Source: Panacagrimonas sp. (GTDB taxonomy: Bacteria; Pseudomonadota; Gammaproteobacteria; Nevskiales; Nevskiaceae). From it: a DNA stretch of 13,426 nt. The notes under the pieces are model-generated. The model searched no databases. It was not told where the DNA came from and saw only the letters and a program-made list of their open reading frames with translations. The translations under genes were made by a program, and so were the position numbers. Shown here one piece after another: positions 6,276-13,426 of the stretch. Location: NCBI GenBank assembly GCA_021773655.1, contig JAJFJX010000143.1, forward strand, positions 1-13,426. Direction: 5' to 3'. How positions within the stretch are numbered: position 1 is the first letter of the stretch; the number at the start of each line of letters is the position of its first letter.

Positions 6276-7291
6276 GCGCGTGAGGCTCCCCGGTTCTGCG
6301 GCGGCTCCGATAGATGCCACCAAAGAATCATAAGAGATTCGACCAGCAACTGCGGATTGGCGTTGCTGCCCAGGCGCCGCTGTGCATCGACCGCCTCGGC
6401 CAGCAGACGCTCGACCTGGGCACCGCGCAGACGCAGCGACACCGCGCGCCAGCCGGGGTCGGCATCGACCCCGGCCAGCGCCAGCAGAATCCGCTGCAGG
6501 CATCGCTGGAACACCTTGAGCCAGGCCACCACGCGGTCCTTGTCGACCTGCGCCGCGGCACCGAGCGGGTCGCAGCGACGGTTGGCCAGGGCCAGCAGGG
6601 TCTCGGTCCAGGCCAGGCGCTGCTCGGCCAGGCCCGACTGTTGATCCTCGAGCGCGGCCAGCGGCGCGTTGCCGGCCTCGGCCAGCGTCGTGGGGGCGTC
6701 GAACTGTCCGGGCTGCTCCTGCAGCCATTGGCAGGACAGCGCGGGGTCGGGCAAGGCAAAGACCAGGCGCTGGCAGCGGCTGCGCAGGGTGGGCGCCAGC
6801 GCCATGGGCCGCTCCGAGATCAAAACCAGGTGGACCCCCGGTGGCGGCTCTTCGAGCGTCTTGAGCACAGCGTTGACACCACTGGCGTTCATGGCGTCGG
6901 CAGGATCGATGACCACCATCCGGTTGCGACCGTAGTGGCTTGACAGCGACAGGGATTCCATCATCCGCCGCAACTGCTCCATGGAGATATCGCGCTTGAG
7001 CTTGTCCTTGCGGTCATTGAACTCGCGTTGCAGCCAGCTGAGGTTGGGATGGCTGCCGGCCAGGGTCTGGGCACACCCGCGACAACGGCCGCAGGCCTCG
7101 CCGCCGGCATCGGGCGTCTCGCACATCAGGCGGGCCGCCAGCCGCCCGGCGAAGCGCCGCTTGCCGACGCCGGCCGGCCCCGCCAGCAGCAGGGCGTGGC
7201 CGAGCTGACCGGCGCGAATCGCATCCTGCACGCGCTGCCATGGCTGCGCGTGCCAGGGCAGCGGCCGAATCGTTTCCGGGTCCAGGTTCAC
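6272..7291 (-). CDS. holB: DNA polymerase III delta' subunit
   Basis: HolB is the stator subunit of the clamp loader that places the beta clamp on DNA. The 339-residue protein shows the expected order: a P-loop-like GPAGVGKR (38-45), a four-cysteine zinc module (C57, C67, C70, C73), VVIDPADAMN (126-135), ALKTLEEPP-type sensor region (141-150) and the SRC motif (171-173) typical of clamp-loader subunits. A helical C-terminal collar domain with NPQLLVESLM (312-321) follows. The P-loop Ser/Thr is replaced by Arg, consistent with delta' not hydrolysing ATP. The GTG start at 7291 is chosen because it overlaps the tmk stop as GTGA and has GGAG 8 nt upstream. Its own stop overlaps pilZ. Confidence 0.95.
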   Translation of the reverse strand: MNLDPETIRPLPWHAQPWQRVQDAIRAGQLGHALLLAGPAGVGKRRFAGRLAARLMCETPDAGGEACGRCRGCAQTLAGSHPNLSWLQREFNDRKDKLKRDISMEQLRRMMESLSLSSHYGRNRMVVIDPADAMNASGVNAVLKTLEEPPPGVHLVLISERPMALAPTLRSRCQRLVFALPDPALSCQWLQEQPGQFDAPTTLAEAGNAPLAALEDQQSGLAEQRLAWTETLLALANRRCDPLGAAAQVDKDRVVAWLKVFQRCLQRILLALAGVDADPGWRAVSLRLRGAQVERLLAEAVDAQRRLGSNANPQLLVESLMILWWHLSEPPQNRGASRA

Positions 7292-7911
7292 AGGCGTTGC
7301 TCCAGCACTCTGCGCACGGCGTCGCGGACCTGGTCCGGGGCGGCCGCGGCGTCGATCAGCGCATAGCGATCCTCGTCGGCATCGGCACGTGCACGATAGC
7401 CCTGCCGGACCCGCGTCATGAATGCGAGATCCTCGGCCTCGAAGCGGTTGCCCTTGCCACGTCGGTGCGCACGCGCCAGGCCGATGTCGGGGGGCAGATC
7501 GAACAGCAGCACAAGATCCGGACGCAGCCGGCCCAGCACCAGGGTTTCCAGCGTTCCCAGCACTCCGTCGTCCAGACCTCGCCCCGCCCCCTGGTAGGCC
7601 CAGCTGGCATCGATGAAACGATCACAGACCACGTCCTCGCCGCGCGCCAGTGCCGGTTCGATGGTCGCCGCCACGTGCGCGGCGCGGGCGGCGAACATCA
7701 GCAGCAATTCGGTCTGCGGTGTCACGCCTTCGTCCCACTGGCCCAGGACCAGCGCGCGGATGGCCTCGGCCAGTGGCGAGCCACCGGGTTCGCGCGTGCG
7801 CAGCACGCGGCGCCCGCGGCCCTGCAACCAGTCCACCACGGTGGCGGTCTGGGTGGACTTGCCGGCGCCCTCGCCGCCTTCGAGCGTGATCAAACGGCCG
7901 CGGGTACCCAT
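7288..7911 (-). CDS. tmk: Thymidylate kinase
   Basis: Tmk phosphorylates dTMP to dTDP, the last specific step of dTTP synthesis. The 207-residue protein matches the usual bacterial length. Motifs are P-loop EGGEGAGKST (11-20), REPGGSPLAEAIR (40-52) for substrate binding, FAARAAHV (73-80), DRFIDASWAYQGAGRG (97-112) and the arginine-bearing LID segment RRGKGNRFE (150-158), a pattern of type II bacterial kinases. The ATG at 7911 lies 3 nt after the mltG stop, with a strong GGAGG (7919-7923) inside the mltG end. Its stop overlaps holB as GTGA. Confidence 0.97.
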   Translation of the reverse strand: MGTRGRLITLEGGEGAGKSTQTATVVDWLQGRGRRVLRTREPGGSPLAEAIRALVLGQWDEGVTPQTELLLMFAARAAHVAATIEPALARGEDVVCDRFIDASWAYQGAGRGLDDGVLGTLETLVLGRLRPDLVLLFDLPPDIGLARAHRRGKGNRFEAEDLAFMTRVRQGYRARADADEDRYALIDAAAAPDQVRDAVRRVLEQRL

Positions 7912-7914
7912 CGG

Positions 7915-8928
7915 TCATCCTCCTCCGAGCTGGTACCTGCGTACCGCGGCGTTGTGCTCGGCCAGGGTGGCGGAGAAGTGGTGCGAACCATCGCCACGGG
8001 ACACGAAATAGAGCTCGGTGCCCGGCGCCGGATTGACAGCGGCTTCCAGCGCGGCACGCCCGGGCAGGCAGATCGGAGTCGGCGGCAGGCCACTGCGCAG
8101 ATAGGTGTTGTAAGGGCCGTCGGCGAGCAGGTCGCGCCTGCGCAGGTTGCCGTCGAACCTCTCCCCCAGGCCGTAGATCACGGTGGGATCGGTCTGCAGG
8201 CGCATGCCCTGCCGCAGGCGACGCACGAACACGCCGGCGATGCGCTCCCTTTCGCTGGCCAGGCCGGTTTCCTTTTCCACGATCGAGGCCATGGTCAGCA
8301 TGTCGTCGGCGCGAGCATACGGCAGCGCGGGGTCGCGCCCGGCCCAGGTCTGCTCGACCAGGCGGTCCATTGCGTGCATGGCCTGACGCAGCAGTTCCAG
8401 ATCGGTTGTGCCCTTGGGAAAACGGTAGGTGTCCGGAAAGAACCGGCCCTCCGGGTGACGATCAGGATGCCCCAGCGTCGCCATGATCGCCTGCGGGCGG
8501 GTGTCGGTCAGAGTCTGACGCAGCTCTGGATGCCCAAGGACCAGGGCCAGGGCCTGATCGAAGCGCATGCCTTCGATGATGCGCAGCTCGTGCAGCAGCG
8601 TCTTGCCCCCCACCCACAGCGCCAGCATGTCCAGGCTCGAAAGGCCCGGATCCAGGCTGTACTCGCCGGCCTTGATCTGCGCGGCGTCGCCCGAGATCCG
8701 TCCCCAGGCCTCCAGGTACAGGGCCTGGCGGAAGCGGGTGAACAGGCCCTCGTCGCGCAGACGCAGGACCGCATCGCGCAGTCGACTCCCGGGTGGCAGT
8801 TCGAAGGTGCGGTGCTCGCTGATGGCCAGCGGCATCCGCAGCTGTCGGTGGCCGTCCCAGACCAGACCCGCGGCGGCCAGCAGCGCCAGGGCCACGGCCC
8901 ACATCAGGAACCTGAAAATACGCGTCAT
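7915..8928 (-). CDS. mltG: Endolytic murein transglycosylase MltG (YceG-like)
   Basis: MltG is an inner-membrane lytic transglycosylase that cleaves nascent peptidoglycan strands and limits glycan chain length. The 337-residue protein begins with a single N-terminal membrane anchor (about residues 5-24), followed by a LysM-like subdomain (FELPPGSRLRDAVLRL, then IKAGEYSLDPG at 85-95). The catalytic domain contains EGRFFPDTYRF (160-170), ASIVEKET (214-221) with catalytic E218 at the same number as in E. coli, LQTDPTVIYGLG (244-255), YNTYLRSGLPPTPICLPG (273-290) and YFVSRGDGSHHFS (307-319). The ATG overlaps the pabC stop as ATGA, and tmk starts 3 nt after its end. Confidence 0.97.
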   Translation of the reverse strand: MTRIFRFLMWAVALALLAAAGLVWDGHRQLRMPLAISEHRTFELPPGSRLRDAVLRLRDEGLFTRFRQALYLEAWGRISGDAAQIKAGEYSLDPGLSSLDMLALWVGGKTLLHELRIIEGMRFDQALALVLGHPELRQTLTDTRPQAIMATLGHPDRHPEGRFFPDTYRFPKGTTDLELLRQAMHAMDRLVEQTWAGRDPALPYARADDMLTMASIVEKETGLASERERIAGVFVRRLRQGMRLQTDPTVIYGLGERFDGNLRRRDLLADGPYNTYLRSGLPPTPICLPGRAALEAAVNPAPGTELYFVSRGDGSHHFSATLAEHNAAVRRYQLGGG

Positions 8929-9761
8929 GAACCGGCCCAGGGATGATCGAGCAGCGCGGACAACTGTTGTGTGAGCACGCCCGGCGCCGGCAGTTCAAGA
9001 CCGCCGATGCGCCGCACCGGCCAGATGCCGATCAGGCTGTTGCAGACAAAGGCTTCGCTGGCGTGACGGATCTCGTCCGGCGCCAGGGTGCCGATCTCGC
9101 AGCCGGGCCCACGGGTGCAGGCGAGGTCGATGATGTGTTCGCGCATCTGGCCGGCAACGCCGGAGCGGTCCAGCGCCGGGGTCACCAGCACGCCGTCGAT
9201 GACGACGAAGATGTTGCTGCGGGTCCCGCAGATCACGCGACCTTCGGCGTCGCACATCAGGGCCTCGTCCTGGTCGGGTTGCCAGCCGCGGCTGGCCAGC
9301 ACTTGTTCCAGCCGGTTGCAGTGCTTGATGCCCGCCAGTTGCCGCTGGATGCCGAGCAGCACCGGGCTCCAGTACAACACCACGCCTTCGGTCCAGCACC
9401 GCGTCGGATGGTCGGGCAGCGGCCGCAGTTCCAGCAGCCGGTCGCAGTCGTCCGAACCGGCGTGGTAGCCGCGACCGCCATCGATCCGGCTCAGGGTCAT
9501 CCGCAAGGCGCCCCGACCGGCGGCGACGGCCAGCGACCCGGCCTCGGTGGCCAATGCGGCGACGGCAGGCGCCGGCCAGTGCAGGTGCAGCGCTTCGGCA
9601 TCGCTTGCCAGGCGCGCGAACTGGCGCTGGCGATCAATGATCTGCCCCTGCCACACCAGCACGGTCCGGAACACGCCATCGCCATAGTGCAACGTGCGGG
9701 TGCCGGACCAGTCCGGACTCGCCGGTCGGCCGTTGAAGAGTCTGCCGAACGGTCCACTCAT
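8925..9761 (-). CDS. pabC: Aminodeoxychorismate lyase
   Basis: PabC is a PLP-dependent fold-type IV enzyme that converts 4-amino-4-deoxychorismate to 4-aminobenzoate and pyruvate for folate synthesis. The 278-residue protein contains HYGDGVFRT (25-33), the PLP lysine K146 in AGIKHCNRLEQVLA (143-156), DEALMCDAEGRV (165-176), GTRSNIFVV (179-187) and a VTPALDRSGVAGQMRE segment (193-208). Together these fit PabC better than branched-chain aminotransferases. Translation from ATG 9761 overlaps the pabB stop as ATGA; the longer frame upstream is the antisense-free continuation of pabB in another frame and is not coding. The start of mltG overlaps its end. Confidence 0.94.
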   Translation of the reverse strand: MSGPFGRLFNGRPASPDWSGTRTLHYGDGVFRTVLVWQGQIIDRQRQFARLASDAEALHLHWPAPAVAALATEAGSLAVAAGRGALRMTLSRIDGGRGYHAGSDDCDRLLELRPLPDHPTRCWTEGVVLYWSPVLLGIQRQLAGIKHCNRLEQVLASRGWQPDQDEALMCDAEGRVICGTRSNIFVVIDGVLVTPALDRSGVAGQMREHIIDLACTRGPGCEIGTLAPDEIRHASEAFVCNSLIGIWPVRRIGGLELPAPGVLTQQLSALLDHPWAGS

Positions 9762-11080
9762 GCCGGCCAGCCCAGCGCCAGCAGCATTCCGCGCGCCTTG
9801 GCGCGGGTCTCTTCGAGCTCCTGGCCTGGCACCGAGTCGGCCACGATGCCGGCGCCTGCGCGCAGGCTGACCCGGTCCCCCTGCACCAGCAGGCTGCGAA
9901 TCAGGATGTTGGTATCCAGACGGCCGCAACGCGACAGATACCCCATCGAGCCGGTGTACGGCCCGCGTCCGACGCCTTCGAGTTCGGCAATGATTTCCAT
10001 GGCTCTGACCTTGGGACAGCCTGTGATGGTACCGCCGGGAAACACCGCCGACAGGACCTCGCCGGGCCCGACGCCCGCACGCAGTCGACCCCGGACATTG
10101 GACACGATGTGATGGACGTGGGCGTAGCTCTCCAGCCCCATCAGTTCGCTGACCTCGATGCTGCCGGGCCGGCACAGCCGACCCAGGTCGTTGCGTTCGA
10201 GATCGATCAGCATCACGTGCTCGGCGCGTTCCTTGAGACTGCCGATGAGCTGGCGCTGCAATTCGGCATCGTCACTGCCGCCGCCGCGTGGGCGCGTGCC
10301 CGCAATGGGTCGGGTCTGGACCCGATCTCCGATCACCTGCACCAGCCGTTCGGGAGAGGAACTGAGCACCGACAGATCCAGTTCGCCGATCCGTGCCAGG
10401 CCGGCGAACGGCGCCGGGTTGGTCAGGCGCAGGCGGCGATAGACCGCTTCGTATCCGGCACCGGCGCCGAGCCGTCCGTGCCAGGCACGGGACAGATTGA
10501 CCTGAAAACAGTCGCCGGCGCGAAGGTAGTCGTGAATGCGCTCCACCCCGGCAATGAACTGCTCGGGAGGGTCCTCGACCAGGTCGCGCAGCAGGGATGC
10601 GCCCGGCACCGCGGCGGCCGGCGCGGCACTGGCCTCGGCCACCGCCTGGCGCAGGGCATCGAGCTGGGCCGGGTCCTGTTCAGCCACCAGGTGAATCCGG
10701 CCGCGTTCACGGTCGCAGATGATGGCCGCGGTACAGCGCACCGCGAGGAAATCCGGCAGCTCCGAAGGTGATGCCGGCAGCTGCAGTCGCGGCTCCAGGG
10801 CCTGTGCGGCCTCGTAGCCGATCAGCAGGAACCAGCCTCCAAGGAACGGCAGATCATCGTGGTCTTCGCAGCGCAGTTCGCGCCAGGCCTGATCGAGCGC
10901 ATCGAAACCGTCTGCACCGGTGATGCGCGTGCCGGGGAACCCGAACAGCAGGTCGTAGCGGCCCGACTGCGGGTGCGCCGCCATGCTCTGCAGAAGAAAG
11001 GGAAAACGTTCGGGCGAACGCTTGTGGACCTCTAAAAGATCAATGAAACCATCAAGTTCAGCACACAACTTCATGTGCAT
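9758..11080 (-). CDS. pabB: Aminodeoxychorismate synthase component I
   Basis: PabB aminates chorismate to aminodeoxychorismate using ammonia from a PabA glutaminase, which is not in this window. The 440-residue protein has an N-terminal domain (GRYDLLFGFPG, 40-50; GWFLLIGYEAAQ, 82-93) and the chorismate-binding domain: AGDCFQVNLSR (188-198), SSSPERLV (240-247), RPIAGTRPRG (257-266), DLERNDLGR (293-301), VFPGGTITGCPKVRAMEII (346-364) and YTGSMGY (375-381). The GGTITG-PK form and the adjacent pabC favour PabB over anthranilate synthase TrpE. However, the position of the E. coli PabB nucleophile lysine (PIKGT) is alanine here (A260), as in TrpE. Start alternatives are ATG 11080 and 11074; neither has a good ribosome binding site. 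A 143-nt gap separates it from fabF. Confidence 0.88.
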   Translation of the reverse strand: MHMKLCAELDGFIDLLEVHKRSPERFPFLLQSMAAHPQSGRYDLLFGFPGTRITGADGFDALDQAWRELRCEDHDDLPFLGGWFLLIGYEAAQALEPRLQLPASPSELPDFLAVRCTAAIICDRERGRIHLVAEQDPAQLDALRQAVAEASAAPAAAVPGASLLRDLVEDPPEQFIAGVERIHDYLRAGDCFQVNLSRAWHGRLGAGAGYEAVYRRLRLTNPAPFAGLARIGELDLSVLSSSPERLVQVIGDRVQTRPIAGTRPRGGGSDDAELQRQLIGSLKERAEHVMLIDLERNDLGRLCRPGSIEVSELMGLESYAHVHHIVSNVRGRLRAGVGPGEVLSAVFPGGTITGCPKVRAMEIIAELEGVGRGPYTGSMGYLSRCGRLDTNILIRSLLVQGDRVSLRAGAGIVADSVPGQELEETRAKARGMLLALGWPA

Positions 11081-11173
11081 TCGAGGCGATGGACCTCGCG
11101 CCCGATGGCGGCGCCTCCAGCGCCCACGCCACCGGGGTGCGGCGGCGTGACGACAGCGCGACTGGGGGCTCTC

Positions 11174-11212
11174 ATACCAGATTTATCGTTTCCGCAGAAA
11201 CGGTTATGGTAT
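11174..11212 (-). promoter_or_regulatory. Nested inverted repeat between fabF and pabB
   Basis: An outer pair ATACCA (11174-11179) and TGGTAT (11207-11212) encloses a perfect inner hairpin CGTTTC-CGCA-GAAACG (11187-11202). No T-run follows on either strand. It sits 11-49 nt past the fabF stop and about 95 nt before pabB. It could attenuate or process the transcript between the two genes, or be an operator; a TTGATA hexamer (minus strand, 11215-11210) overlaps it. Confidence 0.4.
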
Positions 11213-11223
11213 CAAGCTCGAAA

Positions 11224-12471
11224 TTACCTGAACCTTGAAAAGAGCAGGCTGCCGTTGGTGCCGCCGAATCCGAAGGAATTGGACAGGACCACGTCGACCC
11301 GGGCCTGGCGTGCGGTATGCGGCACATAATCCAGATCGCAGTCCTCGCTGGGATGGTCGAGGTTGATCGTCGGTGGCAGCACCTGGTCGCGGATCGCAAG
11401 GCAGCAGAACACCGCTTCGATTCCACCGGCGGCGCCGAGCAGATGTCCGGTCATGGATTTGGTCGAACTCACTGCCACCTTGTAGGCATGATCGCCGAAG
11501 GCGCTCTTGACCGCGGTGGTCTCGGCCTTGTCACCGGCCGGCGTCGAGGTGCCGTGCGCGTTGATGTAGTCGACCTGTTCGGGATTGATCTGCGCATCGC
11601 GCAGCGCGTTGAGCATGGCACGACAGGCGCCGCGGCCGTCTTCGGGCGGCAGCGTGATGTGATAGGCATCGGACGACATGCCGAATCCGATCAGCTCGGC
11701 ATGTATGTGCGCACCGCGGGCCCGCGCGTGTTCGTACTCTTCCAGGACCAGCACGCCGGCCCCGTCACCGAGCACGAAGCCGTCGCGGTCGCGGTCCCAG
11801 GGACGGCTGGCGCGTTGCGGATCGTCGTTGCGCGTGGACAGCGCGCGCGCCTGGCAGAAGCCCGCCATGCCGGCCGGACTGGACCCGGCCTCGGCTCCAC
11901 CGGTGAGACAGGCGTCGCAGTCGCCAGCCTGGATCATGCGCGCGCCGACTCCGATGCTGTGCGCAGCGGTGGTGCAGGCACTGACGGTGGCGAAACTCGG
12001 CCCGGCAATGCCCAGCTCGATCGAAGCATAGCCGGACACCATGTTGATGATCGAACCGGGCACGAAGAAGGGCGACACCCGCTTCGGGCCGACCTTGTGC
12101 AGCTCGCGGATCTCTTCCTCGATCTTGCCGATGCCGCCGATCCCCGATCCCACCAGCACGCCAATGCGCACTCGGTTGGCGTCGGTGATCTCCAGCCCGG
12201 CATTGCGCACCGCCTGCTTGCAGGCGGCCACACCGTAGTGGATGAATGCGTCGGTCTTGCGCAGTTCCTTGGGACCCATGGCCTCTTCAGGCTTGAAGTC
12301 CGAGGACACCAGCCCGGCGAACCGGGTGGTGTACTGCGATACATCGTACTTGGTGATCGGGCCGATCCCGGATTGCCCTGCCAGGATATTCTTCCAGGCC
12401 AGTTCCAGGCTCGAACCGACCGGGGAGACGATGCCCAGACCGGTGATGACAACACGCCGGCTTTTCATCAT
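11224..12471 (-). CDS. fabF: Beta-ketoacyl-ACP synthase II (KAS II)
   Basis: FabF condenses malonyl-ACP with acyl-ACP in fatty-acid elongation. The 415-residue protein has the complete Cys-His-His triad and lysine: C166 in TVSACTTAAHSIG, H306 in NAHGTSTPAGD, K338 in SSTKSMTGH and H343. These are each three residues beyond the E. coli numbers, which favours the same fold with a slightly longer N-terminus. GFVLGDGAGVLVLEEYEHA (231-249) and the C-terminal NSFGFGGTNGSLLF (398-411) are typical. Two adjacent ATG codons (12471 and 12468) are possible starts, and only a weak ribosome binding site is seen. It follows acpP by 31 nt. Confidence 0.97.
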   Translation of the reverse strand: MMKSRRVVITGLGIVSPVGSSLELAWKNILAGQSGIGPITKYDVSQYTTRFAGLVSSDFKPEEAMGPKELRKTDAFIHYGVAACKQAVRNAGLEITDANRVRIGVLVGSGIGGIGKIEEEIRELHKVGPKRVSPFFVPGSIINMVSGYASIELGIAGPSFATVSACTTAAHSIGVGARMIQAGDCDACLTGGAEAGSSPAGMAGFCQARALSTRNDDPQRASRPWDRDRDGFVLGDGAGVLVLEEYEHARARGAHIHAELIGFGMSSDAYHITLPPEDGRGACRAMLNALRDAQINPEQVDYINAHGTSTPAGDKAETTAVKSAFGDHAYKVAVSSTKSMTGHLLGAAGGIEAVFCCLAIRDQVLPPTINLDHPSEDCDLDYVPHTARQARVDVVLSNSFGFGGTNGSLLFSRFR

Positions 12472-12502
12472 GTCGGCTGCTCGATCCTCTCGCGGACGGC
12501 GC

Positions 12503-12745
12503 TCAGGCCTGGTTGGTGTGCGTCTTGATGTAGTTCAGCACGTCCTGGAAGGTCACGATCTTCTCGGCTTCCTCGTCGGGGATGTCGATCTCGAACTCTT
12601 CTTCGAGCGCCATCACCAGTTCTACCGTGTCCAGCGAATCAGCGCCAAGATCCTCGACGAACGAGGCGTTCGGCGTGATCTGATCTTCGGCCACCGACAA
12701 CTGCTCGGCAATGATTTTTTTGACCTTCTCTTCGAGACTGCTCAT
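12503..12745 (-). CDS. acpP: Acyl carrier protein
   Basis: AcpP carries growing acyl chains on a 4'-phosphopantetheine arm. The 80-residue acidic protein begins MSSLEEKVKKIIAEQL and has the attachment serine S37 in EDLGADSLDTVELVMALEEEF; the length is standard. The ATG at 12745 is chosen over an in-frame ATG at 12781 because GGGGAG (12751-12756) lies 5 nt upstream and AcpP never has the extra 12 residues. It lies between fabG and fabF, with 113 nt separating it from fabG, enough for its own promoter. Confidence 0.98.
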   Translation of the reverse strand: MSSLEEKVKKIIAEQLSVAEDQITPNASFVEDLGADSLDTVELVMALEEEFEIDIPDEEAEKIVTFQDVLNYIKTHTNQA

Positions 12746-12779
12746 GAAAACTCCCCTGGGGGTTGGTTGAAGCCGCGGC

Positions 12780-12808
12780 ATTGTAATGGCGAGTCTGTGG
12801 CAAAACCA
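12780..12808 (-). promoter_or_regulatory. Candidate sigma-70 promoter for acpP
   Basis: On the minus strand a good -10 box TACAAT (12785-12780) lies 34 nt before the acpP start codon. At 17 nt upstream is a poor -35 TGGTTT (12808-12803). The predicted leader is about 28 nt and includes the acpP ribosome binding site. A separate acpP promoter is common in gammaproteobacteria; the weak -35 keeps this tentative. Confidence 0.42.
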
Positions 12809-12858
12809 GCAAACGCCGTTCCAACAGATCTGATTTCATACGGGGCGCAGAGACGGGC

Positions 12859-13426
12859 TCAGCCCATGTGCATGCCACCGTTGACGTGAAGGGTTTCGCC
12901 CGTGATGTAGGACGCCTCGGGCGAAGCCAGAAAGGCCACGGCCGCGGCGATGTCGGCGGGCGCGCCAAGCCGGCCCACCGGCACCTGACCAAGCAGCGAC
13001 GCGTGGGCCTGCTCGCCCAGGCCCTGGGTCATGTCGGTGTCGATGAAGCCAGGCGCCACCACGTTCACCGTGATGCCACGCGATCCGATTTCGCGCGCCA
13101 AGGACTTCGAGAATCCGACCAGCCCGGCCTTGGCCGCGCAGTAGTTGCCCTGGCCCGGGTTGCCGATGGCGCCGACCACCGAGCCGATCGACACGATGCG
13201 GCCCTTGCGCGCCTTCATCATGCCGCGCAGAACCGCACGCGACAGTCTGAACACGGAGGTCAGGTCGGTGGCGATGACGGTGTCCCAGTCCTCGTCCTTC
13301 ATTCGCATCAGCAGCGTGTCACGGGTGACCCCGGCATTGTTGACCAGCACCGAAATCGGACCGACCGACTTGCCGATCTCCTCGACGGCCGATTCGCAGG
13401 CGCCAGCCGCGGTGACGTCCAGCACG
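12859..13426 (-). CDS. fabG: 3-oxoacyl-ACP reductase FabG, C-terminal part (runs off the right edge)
   Basis: FabG is the NADPH-dependent short-chain dehydrogenase that reduces beta-ketoacyl-ACP in fatty-acid synthesis. The 188 visible codons include LVNNAGVTRDTLLMRM, DLTSVFRLSRAVLRGMM, the catalytic serine in SIGSVVG, and YCAAK placed 13 residues later with catalytic Tyr and Lys. NVVAPGFIDTDMT and the C-terminal ITGETLHVNGGMHMG complete the pattern. These motifs plus the adjacent acpP and fabF identify FabG rather than a generic SDR. The N-terminal Rossmann glycine motif (about 55 residues) lies beyond the window. Confidence 0.96.
   Translation of the reverse strand, partial: VLDVTAAGACESAVEEIGKSVGPISVLVNNAGVTRDTLLMRMKDEDWDTVIATDLTSVFRLSRAVLRGMMKARKGRIVSIGSVVGAIGNPGQGNYCAAKAGLVGFSKSLAREIGSRGITVNVVAPGFIDTDMTQGLGEQAHASLLGQVPVGRLGAPADIAAAVAFLASPEASYITGETLHVNGGMHMG

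Noticed and set aside
7240..8946. A 568-codon plus-strand open frame opposite tmk and mltG
   Set aside because: It is antisense to two strongly motif-supported genes and its Gln/His/Arg-rich translation has no family features; long antisense frames are expected at this GC content.
8943..12528. Long plus-strand open frames opposite pabC (8943-10112) and fabF (11317-12528)
   Set aside because: Both are shadows of well-identified minus-strand genes with no motifs of their own.
1..13426. CRISPR array, riboswitch, or phage-defence or biosynthetic cluster
   Set aside because: No regularly spaced repeats, recognisable riboswitch cores, or nuclease, toxin or synthase genes outside the housekeeping set were seen.

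Overview
This window carries chromosomal housekeeping genes from a GC-rich gammaproteobacterium. The order fabG-acpP-fabF-pabB-pabC-mltG-tmk-holB-pilZ is the gammaproteobacterial fatty-acid/folate/replication cluster. The lysine/alanine-rich N-terminal extension on DksA suggests Xanthomonadales (Lysobacterales) or a relative such as Wenzhouxiangella. That placement is inferred from recalled family traits, not from a database search.

Layout. (1) Bases 1-941, minus strand: tRNA-Leu(UAA), then ccmA, then the start of ccmB, the ABC exporter of cytochrome c maturation. Only 7 nt separate the tRNA 3' end from the ccmA start codon. (2) Bases 1170-3592, plus strand: a SAM-dependent methyltransferase resembling a family I recall mainly from archaea, a crotonase-fold enzyme, and a small lipoprotein. 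(3) Bases 3593-4461: about 870 bp with no convincing gene, containing short gene-like remnants and a cluster of direct and inverted repeats like those at some insertion-sequence ends. (4) Bases 4462-5424, minus strand: dksA, with a ~185-residue basic extension and a half-lost zinc site. (5) Bases 5425-5909: non-coding, with a degenerate CTGGAT hexamer repeat that contains a perfect 10-bp inverted repeat. (6) Bases 5910-13426, minus strand: the large cluster, transcribed from the right edge leftwards.

How the genes work together. FabG, AcpP and FabF belong to type II fatty-acid synthesis. PabB and PabC make 4-aminobenzoate for folate. MltG cleaves nascent peptidoglycan. Tmk makes dTDP and HolB is the clamp-loader delta' subunit. 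PilZ is the type IV pilus factor. From pabB to pilZ the genes are joined by 4-nt stop/start overlaps or a 3-nt gap, so they are almost certainly one translationally coupled operon.

No previously undescribed multi-gene system is visible. The points most worth a second look are the two-cysteine DksA with its histone-like extension, the tRNA-ccmA junction without a ribosome binding site, the archaeal-type methyltransferase, the crotonase with unusual active-site residues, the PabB active-site motif, and the decayed gene-poor segment.
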